From Prunus persica (taxonomy: Eukaryota; Streptophyta; Magnoliopsida; Rosales; Rosaceae), in the NCBI RefSeq assembly GCF_000346465.2, contig NC_034016.1, positions 12,147,805-12,211,804 of the forward strand: a stretch of DNA of 64,000 bases, given 5' to 3'. The number at the start of each line of letters is the position of its first letter. Position 1 is the stretch's first letter. The notes under the pieces were generated by a model that saw only the letters and a list, made by a program, of their open reading frames with translations, had not been told where the DNA came from and ran no database searches. Shown one piece after another: positions 16,209 to 27,512 of this stretch. A program made the position numbers and the translations under genes.

Positions 16209-16769
16209 TTTAAAACTTGTAGAAATCTCGTTGAAAACGATGCAACAATCAGTTGTTCATATCTAATTAATGTGATGGAAGGGTTAGCCAAATAACGTGC
16301 ATTTTTCATAATATGGGCCAAGTTCAAAAATTTTATGGCACTGTGCCTATTGCCACTAGTTTTCCCAGCAGCGATTCTTCTATCTGCTGCTAGTTTTTAT
16401 ACAACAATGTGGTCAAAGATGGGCAGGTTGTGTCAACCGAGGCTAGAGCCATGACAATTAATGTTGGTTGAGCCAGGTTGACATATTGGAGCCCAAATGT
16501 TTAATGTGTTCCATGACCCTAGATGGAGCCTTGGACAAGAAACACCCGGGGAGGACCCGTTGGTGGTGTCAACTTATGGAGTGATTTATGTCAGGGGTCT
16601 GCAAGAAGTGAGTGAAGGCAAAAGGGCTGGTGGTAATAGGCTAAAGGTCTCCAGTTGTTGCAAGCATTACACTGCTTATGATTTGGATAACTAGAAAGCC
16701 GTTGATCGGTGTCACTTTGATGCACACAGGTATTTAGATCCAGCTAGCTAGTCTCTTCTTTTTTGATAG

Positions 16770-17782
16770 TGAAAATACCTGTAGGATATCTATATATGCC
16801 TGAAGAAAGTTAAACAAGCTAATTCAAATTTTTTGCAATAAATAACGATCAACCTTTGAAGCAGGATTGATATTAGTTATCAATCCTGAGATGTGCAAAG
16901 CTTAAAATAAAAGAACACGCTGAGAATTATTTTACGTGGTAAAACCCCACCTCTGGGGAAAATCCACGGGACTCCTCAGTCCAACTCAAATCCACTATAG
17001 AACGATGATTACAAGAAGTACTCACACACTTATCCTAAACTCATTCTAAATAATGTTTACCGACTTCTTCGTAACTCAACTTCTGTCACGGGATGATCTT
17101 CGACACTCCTTATGTTGAACGCAATACTGGCCACGATTGCTTCAAGCTCGCCGGAGGAAAACCGCCACCACGGTCTTGGTGCACTCAACCGTATGAGTTA
17201 CCGACATGCATATGAATGCAATATGAATGATTAAAGTGTTTGATAAATCACCAAGTAAACATAGAACACTTGATGATTTATCTCAAATATGTGCACAACA
17301 GCTTTTGCTTAAGAATACTATGTGCTCAACCCAATATCGAAAAAAACAAAAACCAAAGAGATGCAAGCTGCTTTTATTCAAAGCTTTCTATACCTAGTCA
17401 GATGGGATCACACGAGTACCAAACCCACTTCAATTATGACTATAAACTTTTAGCTTAATTTGGACTCTTATGAAGACCACAATTGGTTTTCCAACATGAA
17501 TACTAGTTCAATATGGATTCTTATTGAAAAACGCCAACCAAACAATTTTTAATAGAAAAACAATATCTATTAAAACAAAAAAACTCAAACTAGGAATCCT
17601 ATAATGAATGCATGATTATGTCATGATTTACCTGAAATTAAGTTTCTCATATCGGTCAAGTCAAGCCTCGGATGTATGGGGTTGAATGAGTTGTGCCAAA
17701 ACGTCCAGTAACAATTCTTCACACACTAATTTTCAACCTATGCTAGAGTCTAGGAAATGACAAAATAATTTTCATACTAACA
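16770..17782 (-). repeat. 3' LTR of the gag-only Copia element
   Basis: 1013-bp copy of the terminal repeat; in minus orientation it starts TGTTAGTATG and ends AGGTATTTTCA. It differs from the right copy by scattered substitutions and small indels. Confidence 0.92.
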
Positions 17783-19458
17783 ATCTCCCCCTTTGGCATT
17801 TCCTAGACAAAACACCTATCACAACTCAAAAGAAATTGCATGGGATTCAACAAATGAAATCCTACTCTAAACTCAAGGCTCTGAATCCCTGCACATTATG
17901 AAACAACAAAACCAGTGAAGCATGTGGGAGAAGAAATGTAATTCAAGGCAAAATTACAACACCACTCCCCCTTAATTCTACAACACAATCTCTCCCCCTT
18001 TTTATTATAATTTCACAATCATCTCTCCCCCTTTTTGTCAGGAAATCCAAAGAGTAAGGAAAGAGTACAAGGGAGCATATATAAAGGCAAAAATAAGAGG
18101 AAAAATTCAGTTGTGCCACAAGTCTGCAATTGGCAGGATTGATAATGAAGCTGCAATCCTCAGGTTCAATTTATCATGTATTCGTCTTAGTAACAGGAAG
18201 GAAAGCCTAACTGCACAATTAAACAAGAAGCAAAAACCTACACTATGTTTGAAAACAAAAACAAATTCGTTTTTTTTTTTTTTTTTTTTTGGTAATGTAA
18301 AAGATAAAGCCACTGAATAAAAAAAACTGAAAAATATATATACATAGATAAGCCACACTTAGAAAAGAGACGAAACCACAAAGACATCAATCAAAACATC
18401 AATTACTATGCTTAATAAGAACCCAAGACTCCTCCTTCATTCATGCCAAAAAAAATCTTGAGTACATGCCAACACTATGCATAAGGATAGACAAGCAAAG
18501 CCAATACCAAAATCTATCTAGAAGCATTTGGAAGCAAAGCCTTTCAAGATCGAAGGCACATCAAATCACAAAGGTTTAATCAAATACTAGGATTATAAAA
18601 TGGGAATCAAAAGTATTTGTAAGAGATAAAGTCCATCAAAAGAGCAAATATTAAATCTCAATCTCGTGTTATGTGACCAAACTTACTTAATAACAAAGAA
18701 AAAAATCCAATCAAGAGCAAGCCAAGAACATAGAATAAACACATACAAAATGCATACAGAGGTCACCACTTTCATTTTTTCCCTTTTTATTTTTTTTATT
18801 TTTTTATTTTATTTTAATGCTAACTTTATTAAGCTTTCTACAAGACTCATGTAACGGGTGTTAAATCAATGTGCTCAAGTCAGTTGACTTTAAGACAATG
18901 GGTGTTAAAGCACCCCTAGGATGTACTAACCCGAGTCATGTAGGCTACAAAGAAGAACAAAGTGTATAAGATCAAAGCTTTTTGACGCGAGCCTCGACGT
19001 TGGTTAGACAAGAGGCCCGGTTACTTGGCAAGGATCAAACACTTATTTTACTTTTCTTTTAATTAAAGAGATGTTACAAAAATGTGAGCTCAGTAGCAAA
19101 AAGTATAATGCAAATCTAGTATCAAGACAAGGGCAAGATGAGGATTCATTCAAAATTATTAAACAAGATTAGAGTGTATGTGCTAAATGAGAGACATGAG
19201 ATATAACATAAAGAGCATTTAATTGACTTTATAAAAAACAAAGACAGTCGTGAACCATTCACATAAACCCAATCTTAATCTGTCCAATGTGATCCAACGC
19301 CAAAAATCCAGTCTAAGATCAGCAAAAACTTCCAGAGGTCAGTAGGATTGATATAGCTTATCAATCCCTGCATGTGCTGAACAAAATACTTAGAATTTAA
19401 ACAAATTTCAAAAACAGATAAGAGAATAGCTGGAGTCTTTTGGCAAGCTTGCAAACAG
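17783..19458 (-). other. Non-coding interior of the gag-only Copia element
   Basis: About 1.7 kb of AT-rich DNA between gag and the 3' LTR, where pol would be expected. It includes a 22-base poly(T) run near 18270-18292 and a GC-richer stretch at about 18850-19030. No pol motif was seen on either strand. Confidence 0.7.
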
Positions 19459-21308
19459 TTATTCAAAAGAACAAATACCTAAAGATTTTCTAAGAGTGTC
19501 AAATCGAAGATTATCCAAGGGTTTTGCAACAAGACATTTAAGATCCAAATTTTCAAAAGCAACGGGTTTATGCACAACATTAGTAGAAGCCAACTTACAA
19601 TTATGATTTTCCTTTTTCCTCCAAACTAACTCTGTCTTAGTTGACGGCAAACAATGAAAAGAAGATAGTTTGGATAAGCGGTTTACCTCTTTCATAAGAT
19701 TTGAAATCTTATGTTGGATGCTTACTTTTCCACCCATGCCATGAGAATTTGAATGAACAAATTCATTTCGAAGCTTATTGCATCTTGATCTTATGTGCCC
19801 ACGAGTTCCGCAAAAGTGACAAATTGGAATAAATTTTTTGACTTCATGAGCGGCAGAAGGTTCAATAGGTGAAGTAGATTTGACAAACTTTGTTTTAGAC
19901 ACAGCGGAAGACTTATTACTTGGTTGAAATCCCAAGCCTCGTTTGTCACCATCTCTTCGTCCCATGCTAATCATCTTGTCAATTTTTTCTGCACCAATGG
20001 TTAAAGAAACAATCCTTTCCTTTGAATTTTTAAGTTCAAGTTCAAGGGCTTTGTTGTCAGAAGTTAGAGAAGCAATTAATTTATTCTGATCAGTCAATTT
20101 TTTTGCAAAAACATCAATTTTTCGTTCATACCTGCACTTACCTTTTCGGAATCTGCATCAGGGGATTGAAACTCGTTTGCAATCCTGCAATTTTTCAGCT
20201 TCAGCACAGCAACTTCTTTACAATTATCATCCTCATGTGATTCATCCAAGCTAACTGTGGTTATGAGTGCAACCGTCTTTTCATCATTCTCGCATTCCGA
20301 TTCACTATCACTCCAAGTAGTATGCATTGCCTTATTCTTGCCATCCTTTTGTTTCTTTAAGGTGTTGGCACATTCCGAAGATCTGTGTCCATAGCCTTCA
20401 TATTCGAAACATTGGACCTTTTCTCTTGGATTCTTTCGTTCATTTGACCTGCGAAATTTAGACCCACCATCAGTATAGTTAACAAACCTATTTTTAGAAT
20501 TTATACCTTTTGAATCTCGACTCCTTGGATCCTGATTCTTGAGAAAGTTCATGAATCGTCTTGTGAGAATCATTAATTCCTCATCACTGCAATCTTCATT
20601 TGAATGCCCATCATCTTCTTCATTCACAACCTTGAAAGCAACATTTTTGCTCTTTTTAGGAGCTAGATGTTTCATCTCATAGGTTTGTATGGACCCTATG
20701 AGTTCTTGAACTTTCAAGGTGTTCAAGTCGCGGATCTCTTCAATAGCCGTGATCTTTGGTTGAAATCGTTGAGGCAAGGATCTCAAAATCTTTTTCACAA
20801 CCCTGTCTTCTGGAATTTTTTCACCTAAACGTGAACAAGCATTCACAATTACACACAGTTTAGCATAAAATTCAGAAAAAGTTTCATTCTCATCCATCAT
20901 GAGTGTCTCAAACTGTAAAGTATGCATTTGAAGCTTGGCTCCCTTGACAGTATCTGTTCCTTCATGAGTAACCTGCAAAATATCCCAAGCTTCCTTAAAA
21001 GTATCACAACCAGATATATATTCAAATTGATCTGAAGAGACAGCAGTAAATAAAGCATTTAACCCATTTTGATTATTAGTGCTGTGTGTGACTTCTGCAG
21101 TGGTCCACTCATCTCTAGCTTTGAGAATTGTGGTTTCTTCATCTCCTTTTCCGATCTTCTTTGTGGGTTTAGGAAATCCATGAACCACTGTACTCCATAC
21201 ACGTTCATCTAAGGACCAAAGAAACGACTTCATTTTGGCCTTCCAAGCGCCATAGTTGTTGCCATCAAAATATGGTGGATGTGCAATTGAGCCCGATGCA
21301 CGATCCAT
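19459..21308 (-). CDS. Copia-type gag, in two overlapping frames
   Basis: Retrotransposon nucleocapsid/capsid-type protein. The first open frame (21308-20094, 404 codons) has the usual Copia gag N-terminus with YFDGNNYGAWKAKMKSFLW, the UBN2-like capsid region (FSEFYAKLCVIVNACSRLGE, ILRSLPQRFQPKI) and a first zinc knuckle CFEYEGYGHRSSEC. In that knuckle the second cysteine is replaced by tyrosine. It stops just after a run of seven A. The second frame (about 20100-19459) continues with a coiled-coil-like stretch (ALELELKNSKERIVSL) and an intact CCHC knuckle CHFCGTRGHIRSRC. The sequence reads continuously if one base is skipped back at the A run, so the original gag was one protein or used a -1 shift. 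Confidence 0.85.
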
Positions 21309-21342
21309 CCTAAGGTATATTAGATCTTACTGAGTATGTCCA

Positions 21343-21363
21343 GCAACCTGCTCTGATGCCAAT
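21343..21363 (-). promoter_or_regulatory. Primer binding site (tRNA-Met type)
   Basis: Immediately inside the 5' LTR on the minus strand the sequence reads ATTGGCATCAGAGCAGG, matching the common plant TGGTATCAGAGC primer site for initiator tRNA-Met with one change. Confidence 0.85.
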
Positions 21364-22378
21364 TGAAAATACCTGTATGATATCTATATATGCCTGGAGA
21401 AAGTTAAACAAGCTAATTCGAATTTTTTGCAATAAATAACGATCAACCTTTGAAGCATGATTGATATTAGTTATCAATCCTGAGATGTGCAAAGCTTAAA
21501 ATAAAAGAACACGCTGAGAATTATTTTACGTGGTAAAACCCCACCTCTGGGGAAAATCCACGGGACTCCTCAGTCCAACTCAAATCCACTATAAAACGAT
21601 GATTACAAGAAGTACTCACACACTTATCCTAAACTCATTCTAGATAATGTTTACCGACTTCTTCGTAACTCAACTTTTGTCACGGGATGATCTTCGACAC
21701 TCCTTATGTTGAACGCAATACTGGCCACGATTGCTTCAAGCTCGCTGGAGGAAAACCGCCACCACGGTCTTGGTGCACTCAACCGTATGAGTCACCGACA
21801 TGTATATGAATGCAATATGAATGATTAAAGTGTTTGATAAATCACCAAGTAACACATGGAACACTTGATGATTTATCTCAAATATGTGCACAACAGCTTT
21901 TGCTTAAGAATACTATGTGCTCAACCCAATATCGAAAAAAACCAAAAACCAAAGAGATGCAAGCTGCTTTTATTCAAAGCTTCCTATACCTAGTCAGATG
22001 GGATCACACGAGTACCAAACCCACTTCAATTATGACTATAAACTTTTAGCTTAATTTGGACTCTTATGAAGACCACAATTGGTTTTCCAACATGAATACT
22101 AGTTCAATATGGATTCTTATTGAAAAACGTCAACCAAACAATTTTTAATAGAAAAACAATATCTATTAAAACAAAAAAACTCAAACTAGGAATCCTATAA
22201 TGAATGCATGATTATGTCATGATTTACCTGAAATTAAGTTTCTCATATCGGTCAAGTCAAGCCTCGGATGTATGGGGTTGAATGAGTTGTGCCAAAACGT
22301 CCAGTAACAATTCTTCACACACTAATTTTCAACCTATGCTAGAGTCTAGGAAATGACAAAATAATTTTCATACTAACA
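21364..22378 (-). repeat. 5' LTR of the gag-only Copia element
   Basis: 1015-bp copy of the terminal repeat with the same TG...CA ends as the left copy. It is followed on the right by the GATAG target duplication. Confidence 0.92.
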
Positions 22379-23374
22379 GATAGATTAATTTGGTCATACA
22401 GTGACATCTTGGTTCAATATTGGGAAACGTTTGGAGGGACTCTAGTATATAAGGGATTCTTGTTCTTCTGTGCCTCAAGGTCCTGACTATTGAATTTCAA
22501 GAAGCGTAAATGATATTTATATTCACAAGGGGATCTATCGCTTTTAAGATGCAAGGAGTGGTCAATGCAGATGAAAAAGCATTGATCATACTTCTTAAGA
22601 CACAAGAAATTTAGGGTGCAAATGACCATATGCTTGCTGCTGGAGTCAATGGCAGGTGACAAAGAAGGACCTGGAGGATACATCAGCCACCATTCAAAAG
22701 TTGTGTAGAGGAGGGCCATGTTAGCCGTGTCATGTGTTCATACGCTGATCCGAACCTCCTCCATGGGGTAATCAGAGAGGTCAATGGGGTCTTGATGGGT
22801 AAGTTGCTTGTCTCTTAAGCTTTAGAGGTGTAAGGCAATCTTAACTTATGCAAATGTGACCCTAGAGTTTCAATTTCATCACCAATAACTGGTTTTTTGC
22901 CCCTAAACATTGTGCACAAAAAGAAACCATAATGACCTTTCAGTGACAACAAATATCTAAATGTGGCTATGATCCTTGAGATTGTCCTTTTTTTTGTTGT
23001 TGCTTGTATGAGCAAATACATCATTTCAGATTGTGATTCGATTGAAATTTATTACAATGCTATCCATTACACTGCAACACCAGAGGATGCAGCAGCCCTT
23101 GCCTTGAAAGTAGGTATTGGAATTGTAGCCAAACTGTTGTGAGAATTTTGTGAGAAATAAAAATTACCTCAACCATGGTTTTATAATTGATCTTACATTA
23201 TGTGTTACAATGTGATCATGTAGGTATAAACCTGAATTGTGGCAAATTTCTAGGTCAGTACACAGGGGAATACCGGTTAACTCCGAAAAAGTGGATGTAT
23301 CTGTAGTAGATCAATCCTTGACATACAACTACATAGTCCTGATGAGGCTTGGATTCTTTGATGGTGACCCTACA

Positions 23375-25008
23375 TTGCTCCACCTCAGTCATAGCCTTCC
23401 CCCAAGCTTCATCTTTGACTGCTTCTTCAAAATTTTCAGGTTCAATGATGCTCATCTTGCATTGAGCATACACTTCACTCAAACTCTTCCATTTCTTTGG
23501 GGTGTTATCATAAGTTTCAAATGGAGCAGAGTCTTGAGTAGCATGCAAATCTCTACTTGTTTGTGTTTCCATAGGAGACAGCACAATCTGTTGCTGTAAC
23601 AGATTTGGTTCTGAATCCAAATCTGATACTGTTGAACTTGCTCCATCACCCCAAGACATAGGAATTTGCAATGTCTCATTTGTTTCCCAATTCCACATTC
23701 TTCATCAAAAATAACACTCCTAGACAGCTCAATCTTTTGAGTTCTCAAGTTGAGTACTCTATACCCCTTTTCACATACACCATATCCTACAAATACTCCC
23801 TTCTCACCTGTGTCTTCCAGCTTGTGCCTTTTCTGTGTGGGGATGTGAATATAGCATAGAGAACCAAATATTCTCAAATGCTTGACACTTGGTTTTCTTC
23901 CACTAAACTTCTCAAATGGAGTGGAATTGTCCAGTGCACTTGTAGGACTTCTGTTTTGTAGATATACAGCTGTATTGACAGCTTCTGCCCAAAACTTCAA
24001 AGGGATTTTCTTCTCATGCATCATGGCTCTTGCCATTTCCATCACAGTACGATTCTTTCTCTCTGCAACTCCATTCTGTTGTGGAGAGTAGCCTACTGTC
24101 AGTTGCCTTTCTAATCCCATCTCTTCACAGAACTTTGAGAAATCCAAAGATGTGTATTCTCCACCTCTATCACTTCTTAGCTTCTTAATTTGATAACCAC
24201 TTTGTAGCTCAACCATGCTTTTGAACCTTTTGAATATGTTGAATGCTTGAGACTTATGCTGCAAGAAGAACACCCAACACATTCTGGTGTGGTCATCAAT
24301 GAAGGTGAGGAAATATATGTTCCCTCCAAGAGTGATGGTCTGCATTGGACCACATATGTCTGAGTGAATCAGTTCTAGTGGTTGAGTGGCTCTCCAAGCT
24401 CATTCCTTATCAAAAGAGCTTCTGTGATTCTTGCTTACAGCACAACCTGAGCAGACCTTCTCATGTTCTTGTAAATTAGGCAGTCCCTGAACCATATCTC
24501 TCTCTTGTAACAACTTCAAACTAATATAGTTTAGGTGCCCAAATCTTCTGTGCCACAGCCAGGATGTTTCTCCAACTGTTGCTCTGTTTGCCATGGGAGG
24601 ATTGACATAGTCAAGATTTAAAGGAAAACATCTGTTTCCCCTCATTGGCACTTTTGCAATGCAATCTTCCAGCTGCCTATCTCCATAGATATCAACTGCA
24701 TTATCACCAAATACAAGCCAATGCCCATGTTCTATCATTTGACCTACACTTAGCAAATTTTCATCTAAACCTGGTACAATCATGACTTCTTTGATATATC
24801 TAGTCACACCCTTCATTTCTATAGCCAAAGTCCCTTTGCCTATTGACTGCACTAGATCACCAGTCCCCATTTTGACTTTACTCTTCACACTTTTATCAAC
24901 ATTTACAAGTAATGACTCATGGGAAGTCATGTGATTGCTACATGCACTATCAACATACCACATATTCACATTCTTTCCAATTGTTGCAGCATGACATGCA
25001 TGGAACAT
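23375..25008 (-). pseudogene. Copia pol remnant: protease, GAG-pre-integrase, integrase, start of RT
   Basis: The protease catalytic motif appears as YVDSACSNHMT. The pre-integrase zinc region includes WHRRFGHLNYISLK and VCSGCAVSKNHR. The integrase core shows the first Asp in TFIDDHTRMCWVFFL, the second in LRSDRGGEYT and the Glu in QQNGVAERKNRT. It is followed by the chromo-like IFGSLCYIHIPTQKRHKLED and by SVIFDEECG. A stop separates the protease part (ends 24400) from the integrase part (begins 24345), and the reading frame shifts near 23700. RT is cut after its first residues. Confidence 0.88.
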
Positions 25009-25058
25009 AATGGCAAGTTCAGTTACCTGATTTGCAATGTTAGCAAGTTTCCCTGCCT

Positions 25059-25274
25059 NNNNNNNNNNNNNNNNNNNNNNNNNNNNNNNNNNNNNNNNNN
25101 NNNNNNNNNNNNNNNNNNNNNNNNNNNNNNNNNNNNNNNNNNNNNNNNNNNNNNNNNNNNNNNNNNNNNNNNNNNNNNNNNNNNNNNNNNNNNNNNNNNN
25201 NNNNNNNNNNNNNNNNNNNNNNNNNNNNNNNNNNNNNNNNNNNNNNNNNNNNNNNNNNNNNNNNNNNNNNNNNN
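25059..25274. other. Assembly gap (216 N)
   Basis: Unresolved bases inside the second Copia element, between its gag and protease. Any reading frame drawn across it is meaningless. Confidence 1.
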
Positions 25275-25379
25275 TATTAGTGCCAGGACTAGAACTTGAC
25301 CGCCCAGCCTTGGGGAGTTTATGCTCATGCTGCTGAAAGCTTTCTCAGTGGTGCTTTCAGCATGTCTGTCAAGACGCTG

Positions 25380-25978
25380 AGCAAATCCTCTTAATGCTGC
25401 AATTACTTCCTGCACTTCAATGGTTTCAATGTCCCTAGTTTGCTCAATCACATAGTAGACTGGATCAAACTCCTTGGTTAAGCTTATTAGCAGTTTTGAA
25501 CTATCCTCCCTTGGTCAGATCTTCCCCATATCCTTTCATGTGATTTACAAGCTCAAGTAGCTGAGTGATGTATCCAGACAAGATCTTATCATCCCTCATC
25601 CTGGTGTACTCAAAATCTCGACGCAGACCCTGCAACATGATGGATTTGACTTGCTTATCACCATGAAAACTCCCTGATGCAAGATATCCCAAAGCACCTT
25701 TTGAGGTTTTCTTCATTTGAGATTCTGGGGAAGATATCATCTGAAACAGCACCTTGGATAATACCAAAAGCCTTAGCATCCTTCATCAACAAGGACACCA
25801 TCTCTGAATCTGATGACCCTTCTTCATCTACTTTTGAATCTGGAACCTGAAGACCTTTCTCAACCAAATTCCAGATTCCATGAGATTTGAAAATTGTTCT
25901 CATTCGAATCTTCCAAAACTCATAGTTCTCCCCATTGAATATTGGAGCTCTAAGATCACTCCCTCCTGACCCAGCCAT
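25380..25978 (-). pseudogene. Copia gag remnant of the truncated element
   Basis: The start MAGSGGSDLRAPIFNGENYE followed by FWKIRMRTIFKSHGIWNLVE is the usual Copia gag opening. It continues with a gag domain (SIMLQGLRRDFEYTRMRDDK, SGYITQLLELVNHMKGYGED) in a shifted frame after about 25690 and runs toward the N gap. The frame change makes it non-functional. Confidence 0.8.
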
Positions 25979-26090
25979 CTGAGACCAGACTCAATGAGTT
26001 GAGAGTTGGAAATTTCTCGTTGGATTTCCAGACTCAGCTCCCACAGCTTCAACGCCCTCTATCCAGATCCAACCTACGCACCTGATACCA

Positions 26091-26497
26091 TGTTGAATAT
26101 TTGGATTGCAAAGGGAGCAAGAAATGTACAGAGAGAGAGAGAGAGAGAGAGAGCAGAGAGCCTTAGATTGTTCTAACAGAATGCTCACACTGCATGAACA
26201 TTCCAGCAGAGCTTATATTCCTTCATGACTATATCATGTTCTCTTACATCAGTAGATTCAAATCTAACGGTTTGTAATAGTAAGCCAATGTGAATATGAC
26301 ACATGGCAATACACAGCTGTCCTAACAGCTGGGAATTCAAAACAGACTCAAGCATTACACCTGGCATATAAGCACAAGGCACTCAGCTAATACAAAGATT
26401 AGAACAGATTAAATATAAACTGACTTAGAACTTACTAACTAATCTGAAATTAGCTAGACAGTTTACATTTTAACAAGCATAGTTTTGCTAGACAACA
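26091..26497 (-). repeat. 5' LTR of the truncated Copia element
   Basis: 407 bp bounded by TGTTG...CAACA inverted ends and adjoining the primer binding site at 26081-26090. It contains a (GA)n run at about 26131-26153. No partner LTR is left in the window. Confidence 0.8.
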
Positions 26498-27512
26498 AAG
26501 GGAGCTCTTCCCTTGTCCTAAAAAAAAATCAAGAACTTGGCTATTGTTGGACCTAATGCAAATGCCACAGAAGTTATGATAAACAACTATCATGGCATAC
26601 CATGTAGCTATACAAGCACTTTTCAAGGGCTACAGAAGTATGTCTCCACCGTGAAATATGAGCGTGGGTGTAACGGTGTGAAATGTGATGATGAGAGACT
26701 TATTGGGGCAGCGGCTACAAGGGTTTTAAGAAAAGCTTGTAAACCAAGTTGTTAATGCAGAAAAAGGAAGAGTCATTTTGGTTATTATGTCAGATGGTCC
26801 AATTGATGTTTCTTTTGCCAAACATGTGAGAAAAATAGGAGGGATAATTTGGGTAGGATATCCAGGTCAAGCTGGAGGAGATGCCATAGCTCAAGTCATA
26901 TTTGGAGGCTACAATCCAGGTTAATTTTTACACTCTTTAACCTCTTAATTGTTTCAATATGAGATTAGGCTTCACGAAATGGTAAAAATTTGTCTCAGGA
27001 TTATCAATTACTGCAACTGATCATAAGTGTAATTTCTTTTTTACCACCATGTGTAGCTGGAAGAACAGCTTTTAGATGGTACCCTAAGGAAGGAGTATGC
27101 ACAGTAAGTGCAAATGACAGACAAGAGAGGCAACACAAGCAGAAACTTCCTTGGAAGAACATACAGATTCTACACTGGCAAAACCATCTATGATTTTGGT
27201 CATGGCCTAAGCTATTCAACACTCACCAAGTTCATAAATCAGCACCTTCCACTGCGCTCATCCACTCGACTCCTATTTCCAGCCCACATGCTAACCTTCT
27301 TGTTTCCCACTCCACCACTCAACCGGTTTCGGATCCTACTTCTAGAGGCCTTTTTATTGACATATCAAGATTGCAGTGCCAGAAACTAAACTTTGATCTA
27401 GTTGTTGGGGTGAAGAACAACAGGCCAAGGGACGGAGGCCACGTGGTGCTAGTGTTCTGGAAACTGACAAGCTCAGGAAGTTTGGTTGGAGCACCAAACT
27501 TGAGTGTGTGAA

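Larger units (their letters stand above)
16770..22378 (-). mobile_element. Complete gag-only Copia-type LTR retrotransposon
   Basis: The element is 5609 bp with two LTRs of about 1.01 kb (16770-17782 and 21364-22378) and TG...CA ends. It is flanked by a perfect 5-bp target duplication GATAG (16765-16769 and 22379-22383). In minus orientation the 5' LTR (right) is followed by a tRNA-Met primer site (TTGGCATCAGAGC). The 3' LTR (left) is preceded by the purine tract AAAGGGGGAGAT. The interior encodes only gag (19459-21308); no protease, integrase or reverse transcriptase can be read in 17783-19458. It must have moved with enzymes supplied in trans. The two LTRs are nearly identical by eye, which points to a fairly recent insertion into the xylosidase pseudogene intron. 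Confidence 0.93.
23375..26497 (-). mobile_element. 3'-truncated Copia retrotransposon (Tnt1-like)
   Basis: In minus orientation: 5' LTR (26497-26091), primer site TGGTATCAGG (26090-26081), gag (25978 to about 25400), an assembly gap (25274-25059), protease and pre-integrase zinc region (25008-24400), integrase (24345 to about 23700) and the first residues of reverse transcriptase ([20 protein letters not shown]). It stops abruptly there at about 23375, where xylosidase sequence resumes. The rest of RT, RNase H and the 3' LTR are gone, together with a piece of the host exon. Stops and frameshifts inside gag and between protease and integrase show it is inactive. Confidence 0.88.
16340..27512 (+). 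pseudogene. Beta-D-xylosidase (GH3) pseudogene split by two Copia insertions
   Basis: Pieces of one plant beta-xylosidase (BXL type, cell-wall xylan/arabinan hydrolysis) appear in order on the plus strand. About 16340-16735: FPAAILLSAAS, GQVVSTEARAM, then [19 protein letters not shown] and [12 protein letters not shown]. About 22640-22790: [20 protein letters not shown] and [14 protein letters not shown]. About 23028-23115: [18 protein letters not shown], with the GH3 nucleophile Asp in SDCDS. About 23222-23375: [10 protein letters not shown], then [16 protein letters not shown]. About 26498-26745: [20 protein letters not shown]. About 26755-26920: [20 protein letters not shown]. About 27060-27512: [20 protein letters not shown], ending FDLVVGVKNNRPRDGGHVV and GAPNLSV. 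Stops and frameshifts occur inside several exons, and about 50 residues after FFDGDP are missing at the second insertion. The N-terminal exon is absent. Confidence 0.9.

Noticed and set aside
17240..22049. Two nearly identical plus-strand frames at 17240-17458 and 21834-22049
   Set aside because: They are the same stretch of the two Copia LTRs, not duplicated genes.
25023..25451. Reading frames crossing 25059-25274
   Set aside because: They run through an assembly gap of N and cannot be trusted.
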